Positions 58,522 through 64,000 of a DNA stretch of 64,000 nucleotides are shown here, piece after piece. Within the stretch, counting starts at the first letter, position 1, and each line of letters begins with the position of its first letter. The notes beneath the pieces are model-generated. The model saw only the letters and a list, made by a program, of their open reading frames with translations. It made no database searches and had not been told where the DNA came from. Origin of the DNA: Lyophyllum atratum (taxonomy: Eukaryota > Basidiomycota > Agaricomycetes > Agaricales > Lyophyllaceae). The translations under genes were made by a program, and so were the position numbers. The stretch is from contig JACGCN010000014.1 of NCBI GenBank assembly GCA_014905825.1, positions 434,001 through 498,000 on the forward strand, read 5' to 3'.

Positions 58522-60332
58522 CCAGCGAGCGGGGAGCGAGCGGGTGCTGAAAGAGAGGAAGGCGAGACGCGAGCAGTGATTATATCGCAATGCCTCGGAC
58601 TTGCTTCCTGTTCCCAACGTAAGGCGGAGTCGCTCTATGATGTGATATGATGGATGTACGCCTGAGATCAGGCCATCGCGAAGCGTCTTGGGAGAAATGG
58701 GCTGACCGGTCGATCCTGATCAACTCGGTGTACCTCAGAAGTCGGTTCTTTCATGTGCTGGAATAGTCAACAGGGACCGAGGGGATGGAAACGGTGAAGT
58801 GTGTGAGTTCTGTCTCTAGGGGCGGACCGAGCTAACCCTGGGACGGGGTGAAGATCCCAAATGGTCGAGAAGTCAAGGAGACACCGGGTGTGGGCCTTAA
58901 ATTAAGACAGGTATCTGGATGGCACTATTCAAAGATAATCAGGGGAAAACTCTCGCAACAGCGCGCAAAAGGTGGGGAGAAAAGCCAAGTCGTACGATGC
59001 CGACAAGTACATTGTGACCCGTGTACAAGAAAGGAGGCAAGAACTTCCGGCCATCAGACGATTAGATAGCAGTCGCATTGTGACAGAAACGATGCCTCCT
59101 CGGATCTTTACAGTGATGATTTGGGGAGAAAGTCAACGCGCGCGTCAATTGAAGAGAAACTGGTAAGAAACATACCTTGACCGAAAAGGTCCACTGTAGA
59201 GTATCCCTGTACCCATTCATCTTGGCAAATTTGGCTAAAAGGTGATTGTGGCACTACAGGATGCAGATAAGTCGGCCAAAGCCTGTCAAGTCGAAACACG
59301 GATGAGGTTGAATTGATTCCGAGAAGCCGGACTGGAGAGTTGTGAACTGCTCACCACTTGTTCAACAGCCCCCGCCGCGGAAAGTCGGATCGGCACCCGT
59401 AAGGAGACAACACGAGGATTTGACCATCCCGCCACGAAAGAGTCATTCCGTTTACGTCGGCGTCTCTTTTGGACATCGCCATTTTCTGTACCCAAAAAGG
59501 CATATCATTAGTATTCTCGCTCTACAGGAAAGGTCGACGCCGGGTGGCTACACACGTCTACTAGCCAGCCTGGGAGTCGGACCGTCCGAGGAGATGCAGA
59601 ATCGTATCGGCACCCAACAAACGAAAGGACAGATTGGGTTCATTCCCACCTTCACAAGGTTCAGATGTTCAGCTTCTATATTTCACTGGATTCACGAACC
59701 TTGATAATGTGCCAGGATGTCGTTTCTTTTTTGCCGGTTTTAGATGCTATGGACGTGTCAGAAAGTTCGGTCATGTGCTGTTGCAAACCTTCCAATCTCC
59801 AGTTGTTCGGCGCTGTCAGTGTGTATCAAGAGGAGCGGCTGTCAGGATCAAATAGACTAAGCTACGCATGGTCCCATCGAGCAGCTTAAAGGAAGGTAAG
59901 TGGCTGAATTGGTGTCGGTGACCATAGTAAGTGGGTGACTGCAGCCACGGATCGATGTTCGTGCGATGTGCGTCAACAAACCCTTCCAAAAGTTCATTCA
60001 TGATAAGAGCTTGAGGAGCGGTGTAATATTGGCAGTGGGAATAACAGCGAACGCTTCAAGCTAGGCTAGAGCATGAAATGGATTCAACACTGGACAGTCA
60101 CAAGTGGAAAATGTTGTGGTGGTAGTACGGGTACACCGTACACGTGCCAGTGTCGCCAGTCAACGATGGTAGAAGCTCCCGGGCCATTTCGGCCCGGAAC
60201 CCAAACGCTCCCAGGCTGTAACTTCCATGCAGGCAGCACTTGGTTGCCCTGCAGCTGATGCGAACTTCGTTGTGAACAAGCAAGTCGATGACTTTTGTTC
60301 GGCCAAACTGACTGCATTGAACTTCGACAATC
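58522..60332. other. Intergenic, no supported gene
   Basis: Frames up to 120 codons without motifs are present. It includes the divergent promoters of the small gene at 58.0-58.5 kb and the amidase. Confidence 0.45.
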
Positions 60333-62394
60333 ATGCTATTTTCTTATATCGCTCATAAACAGGCGTGGTATGTAATCCGATGACTTTGTGGATATCCAGC
60401 CGCTCCTTGATGCCGAAAGCACAGCGCAGCGAAGCAGAACGAGCGACAAGCTCGTATCCATCAACTTCCAGCGCAGTACAAGGAGCCAATTGGGCCCAAA
60501 GACGCTATTATCCTTGAACAACATGTCTCTTCGCTGGTCGAAAGCGTTCAGGTGGGCCAGATGGATCCCAACGATATCTTGACGGCCTACAGCAAGCAAG
60601 CGTTAAGGGCCCACGCTGAAACCAACTGCTTGACCGAAATCATGATACTCTCTGCTGAAACTTGGGCTAAAGAATGTAACAGAAAGGGGCCACTAGCGGG
60701 TATACCAATCAGTCTCAAAGATGTGAGTGGTCTGCATCTTACTGGCAGGCCTAAATCCTTTGCACCGCGACCTGACCGACATAAACTTGCAGACGGTCGG
60801 TGTGGCGGGATGGGACTCCTCGATCGGCTACTCGGCATGGGCAGGAAAACCTATGCAGAAAGACTCGGCCCTTGTCCGCCTTCTGCGCGATGCTGGGGCC
60901 ATTCCTTATGTGAAGACGAACATCCCAATCACTCTAATGTCAGGTGAATCATGGTCGGACCTCTTCGGCAGGACAACCAATCCTCACAAGAAGACGCACT
61001 CATCCGGTGGTTCTTCGGGTGGGGAGGGGGCGCTTCTCGCCTACGGCGGCTCTCGACTCGGTATCGGCACCGATGTGGCTGGCTCCGTTCGCGTTCCTGC
61101 ACATTTTTCTGGCGTTTACGCCATAAAGGCATCGGTGGGTCGCTTTCTCAGGACTGGAAACACGACAGGAATTCCGGGCCAGGAAGGAGTGCCTCCGGTC
61201 TACTCACCTATGGCCCGTACCCTGGAAGATCTCGAGACGTTCTGGAAAGCCATCGTTAGTATGAAACCTTGGGAATATGATTATGCTGTAAGCCATCTCA
61301 GCCGAAATAATCCATTGATCTCTCTCACGTAGAACGTAAAGTGCTTCGCGATGCCTTGGAAAGAATTTACCACTGAGAAACCACTCAAATGGGGAGTGAT
61401 GTGGGACGATGGTGGTTTTCGCTACCATTTCGAGGAACAATATGGCTGACATCCCACCTCAGGTGTTGTTTCGCCGTCGCCAGCCTGCAAACGTGCTTTA
61501 GAAACAGTCGTGGAAAGCCTTCGAAGACATGGACACGAGGTAGTTGGCATGTGAGTCCCTAAGTATTCCCTTATTTCTTTTCGTCCGGCTCACTCCTCAA
61601 TATACGCCAGTCACCCTCCGAGCCCTTATGAAGGGTTAAAGATTGCCTCTCAATTATTGATCGCAGATGGTGGTAGGAGTGGACATTATTCCGCTGTATT
61701 CTCATTTAATGATCCCACAGGACGGACCGCCACTCAACACATTCGTGCGGGAGAGTCAAACGACGCTGGTGTAACACAGGCCATGCGGATGGCGTCCCTT
61801 CCACGCTGGATCAAGCGGTTGTACGTATGGTACATTCGCTATATCAAGGGCGACGAATTGTATGCGGGCCTCATCGAGGGCTGGCGCGAGAGGAACGTCT
61901 TCGATTACTGGCCCATCTTTGCGCAACGTGAAGACTATCGGAGACGGTGGTTCGAGATGTGGCAGAAGGACGAGCTCGATTTCGTGCTCACTGTGCCTAA
62001 CTCACTTCCCGCCGTACCTCACAACGGGATGAAGCATGGATTCAAAGCGCTAGGATACACTTTATTATTCAACCTGGTAAGAATTCATGCCCAAGAACCT
62101 TCATAGTCAATGTCTCAATCCGGCCCGCATTCACAGCTCGATTATACTGCAGGTGTGCTACCTATTACACACGTCGATGTTATCCAGGACAAGCTCCCAA
62201 CGACGTTTACGGCGAGGAATAGCATCGAGAAGGCGGTGTACAAGATGTACGATTCAGGAGCAATGCATGGCCTTCCCGTCGGCGTACAGGTTGTTGGAAG
62301 ACGGTTGGAAGAAGAGAAAGTCCTGCATGGCATGAAGACCATCGAACATCTCTTGAGACGTGATGGAATTGCGTACAAGCTCCTGAACGCATGA
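60333..62394 (+). CDS. Amidase-signature enzyme, fatty-acid-amide-hydrolase-like
   Basis: This is a serine hydrolase of the amidase signature family that cleaves amide bonds; the natural substrate is unknown, with general acetamidase or fatty-acid-amide activity possible. The chosen ATG at 60333 (MLFSYIAHKQA) is spliced over 60368-60424 to AKQNERQARIHQLPAQYKEP. The catalytic triad is visible: Lys in GIPISLKDTVGVAGWDSSIG, the cis-Ser in SSGGSSGGEGALLAYGGSRL and the nucleophile Ser in GTDVAGSVRVPAHFSGVYAI. Downstream segments LKWGVMWDDGVVSPSPACKR, RWFEMWQKDELDFVLTVP and GLPVGVQVVGRRLEEEKVL complete the fold. About five short introns are removed; the GWDSS and DDGVV motifs span junctions. The stop is at 62392-62394. 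Length (about 560 residues) is normal. The first exon is short and less certain. Confidence 0.9.
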
Positions 62395-62907
62395 GAATTT
62401 GGAATAAATACCTGGTGAGCGGTAGGAATATGGATATTTTGACTGTAAGTTATGTGTACTATACACCAGTTTCCTCGTGGCAACGAAGTTCGTACTTCGC
62501 GATTAGGAGCATATAATGAGGCGCTACAAATCGCATGAGAGGTAAGACGCCTTGGACGATGACAGCTAGGTCGAGCTTACAAGAAAAAGTTAGACACATC
62601 TCCTGTTCATCCCATGTCCGCTGCCCTTCGGGAAACGTACAGCTAACGCTGACCCGTCAGGGACTCGTTGGATTCGTATTACAACCATGGAATCCCGGTC
62701 GTAGTCTTCCTCGTCGCGCTCTTGAATCTCGATCGATCAACGGAGGCTTGCGGCAAACAGGACCAAGCCATCCCCGAAACTTGAATGCCGAAGGAAGATG
62801 AACTTTTCCCTTTCACTACAACCACCACCATCAAGTATAACGCCTCCCACTACGTACATATACCCATCATTGACCTTAGTTCTACATATCCCTCACATCA
62901 CCTCGTT
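62395..62907. other. Intergenic, promoter of the last gene
   Basis: An in-frame ATG at 62785 is an alternative start for the next gene; the rest holds short frames only. Confidence 0.4.
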
Positions 62908-64000
62908 ATGCGTCCAGTTGATTCTATCCTTCGGCCTGTCATCCACGATGACATCCAAGCCATACTCAGCCTCCACTCGGAAATCTCTTCCCTCCACAAG
63001 CTGATCTCGACTCTTTCTATCGACGAGGACCTCGTAAAGACCTGGGAGCGGCGAGAAATTTCTCCGGTTACCGAACTTTCGACTGAAGAATTTCGCCATA
63101 CGCCCCAAGATTTCTTCAACAAGGTGCGTCTCCCCTTTTTTCGAAGATCTACTCAAGAGTTCAATTGTTTCGCCAACTGTAGTCGCCCTTGAAGACCACT
63201 TTTTCCGACTTTTCACTCGTGCTCACCGCAAACAAAGAAGATTCTGGCTCATCGGGTTGTGGGGCGACGACGTTGGCAGCCTCCTGCTATCATTCGGCCT
63301 CTGAGCTCTTCTGTCACTCGCCATTGGAGAGAACTCACTACCCATCGTCTGCTAGGTCTTATCACTACCCGCCTGAGAGAGATTGTCCATCAGTGCGGTC
63401 GCACGACTCGGCGGAGAGTCCTTTCGCTTCCTTCTTGGAGCGATCCTATCCACCGACATTGGAGTGGCCGACCTTGTCATCGGAACGATCCTATCTCTGT
63501 TCACCTGTTACGCCTTATTTTTCCTCGTCAGCCTCTCGTCAGCCAACAATCTACGCTCTCCCCTATCAGCGAATCGATGCCAAAGAAGCTTCTCTTGAAC
63601 CTACCCTATCTGGTGACGAAGAATCGCCGTTCAATCGACTAGATGAATTCTGGCACCTCGAGGCCATGAAAATGCCAAGCCCCCCAATGTCTCAAGCGGT
63701 TCACGTGTATAAAACTTCTCAAACGTCTCCTTCTACGTCTCCTTCCACGTCTTCTGGTGTTCCTCTAGTATTTATCTCAGACGACGTCTTCGACGGTTCG
63801 CAAGTCTTGTCCTTGGCTCTTGCCCCCGTGGCCTCGGTCGGCCTCGGACTTCCTCAAGACATGGCTTCTGATACTTCTCTTCGATCATCCTACGACGTCC
63901 GTCCCCCGCAAGTTCTCTCGACTGCAAGGCTCTCCGTCTCCTCACGATCAAATCCATCCATCACTTGCGTCTCGCCCAAGATTCCTTTGGCGCCATCGCG
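62908..64000 (+). CDS. Unknown Ser-rich protein, 3' end missing
   Basis: I do not recognise this gene. The ATG at 62908 (MRPVDSILRPVIHDDIQAIL) opens a first exon with a short helical segment (LHSEISSLHKLISTLSIDED), ending TPQDFFNK at about 63123. After an intron of about 60 bp the frame continues SPLKTTFSDFSLVLTANKED and stays open for about 270 codons to the edge. It contains Ser/Pro/His-rich stretches (YPSSARSYHYPPERDCPS), an acidic bit (LSGDEESPFNRLDEFWHLEA) and Ser/Thr repeats (TSPSTSPSTSSG). The long uninterrupted frame, with no ATG of its own near the start, supports a real exon. The 62785 ATG would add 41 residues. A disordered regulatory protein is likely; nothing more can be said. 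Confidence 0.55.

Overview
The window comes from a filamentous basidiomycete, almost certainly a mushroom-forming agaricomycete. Genes are split by many short GT-AG introns, mostly 50-70 bp. Families include a fungal Zn2Cys6 regulator, Clp1-like (clampless) proteins, a GSTFuA/Ure2p-like glutathione transferase, an NLR-like protein with an MLKL/HeLo-like N-terminus and a copia-type gag relic. There are no operons; neighbours are divergent, convergent or tandem. Models were spliced by eye, so small exons and exact starts are uncertain where stated.

Left part (1-29.7 kb), mostly housekeeping: cohesin subunit SA/STAG (minus, cut by the left edge), a mitochondrial-type PP2C phosphatase (plus), an unknown helical protein, a glutathione transferase, nucleoporin Nup35/Nup53, an F-box/WD40 protein, an unknown disordered protein (minus), DEAD-box helicase Dbp4 (minus), an F-box/leucine-rich protein and the lysosomal/vacuolar membrane protein CLN3/Btn1.

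Central part (29.8-46.5 kb): two large minus-strand genes lie head-to-tail. One is an NLR-like protein whose N-terminal cell-death-type helical domain is duplicated in tandem with matching introns and whose P-loop lysine is replaced by histidine. The other is a large four-span membrane protein of unknown function. Next come a three-copy tandem array made from the 3' end of the adjacent BAH/PHD gene, that gene itself, a REEP/Yop1-type ER-shaping protein and a Zn2Cys6 transcription factor with a very Gln-rich tail.

Right part (46.5-64 kb) is looser and more repeat-bearing: a lone copia gag fragment, a tRNA-like Pol III promoter element, a perfect 23-bp inverted repeat nested in direct repeats, two convergent and strongly diverged Clp1-like genes, a small tandem duplication, a Tda3-like FAD oxidoreductase, a small three-exon gene, a fatty-acid-amide-type amidase and a Ser-rich gene cut by the right edge.

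The most unusual system is the NLR-like locus at 29.8-37.2 kb, followed by the tandemly copied gene end at 37.7-38.8 kb.
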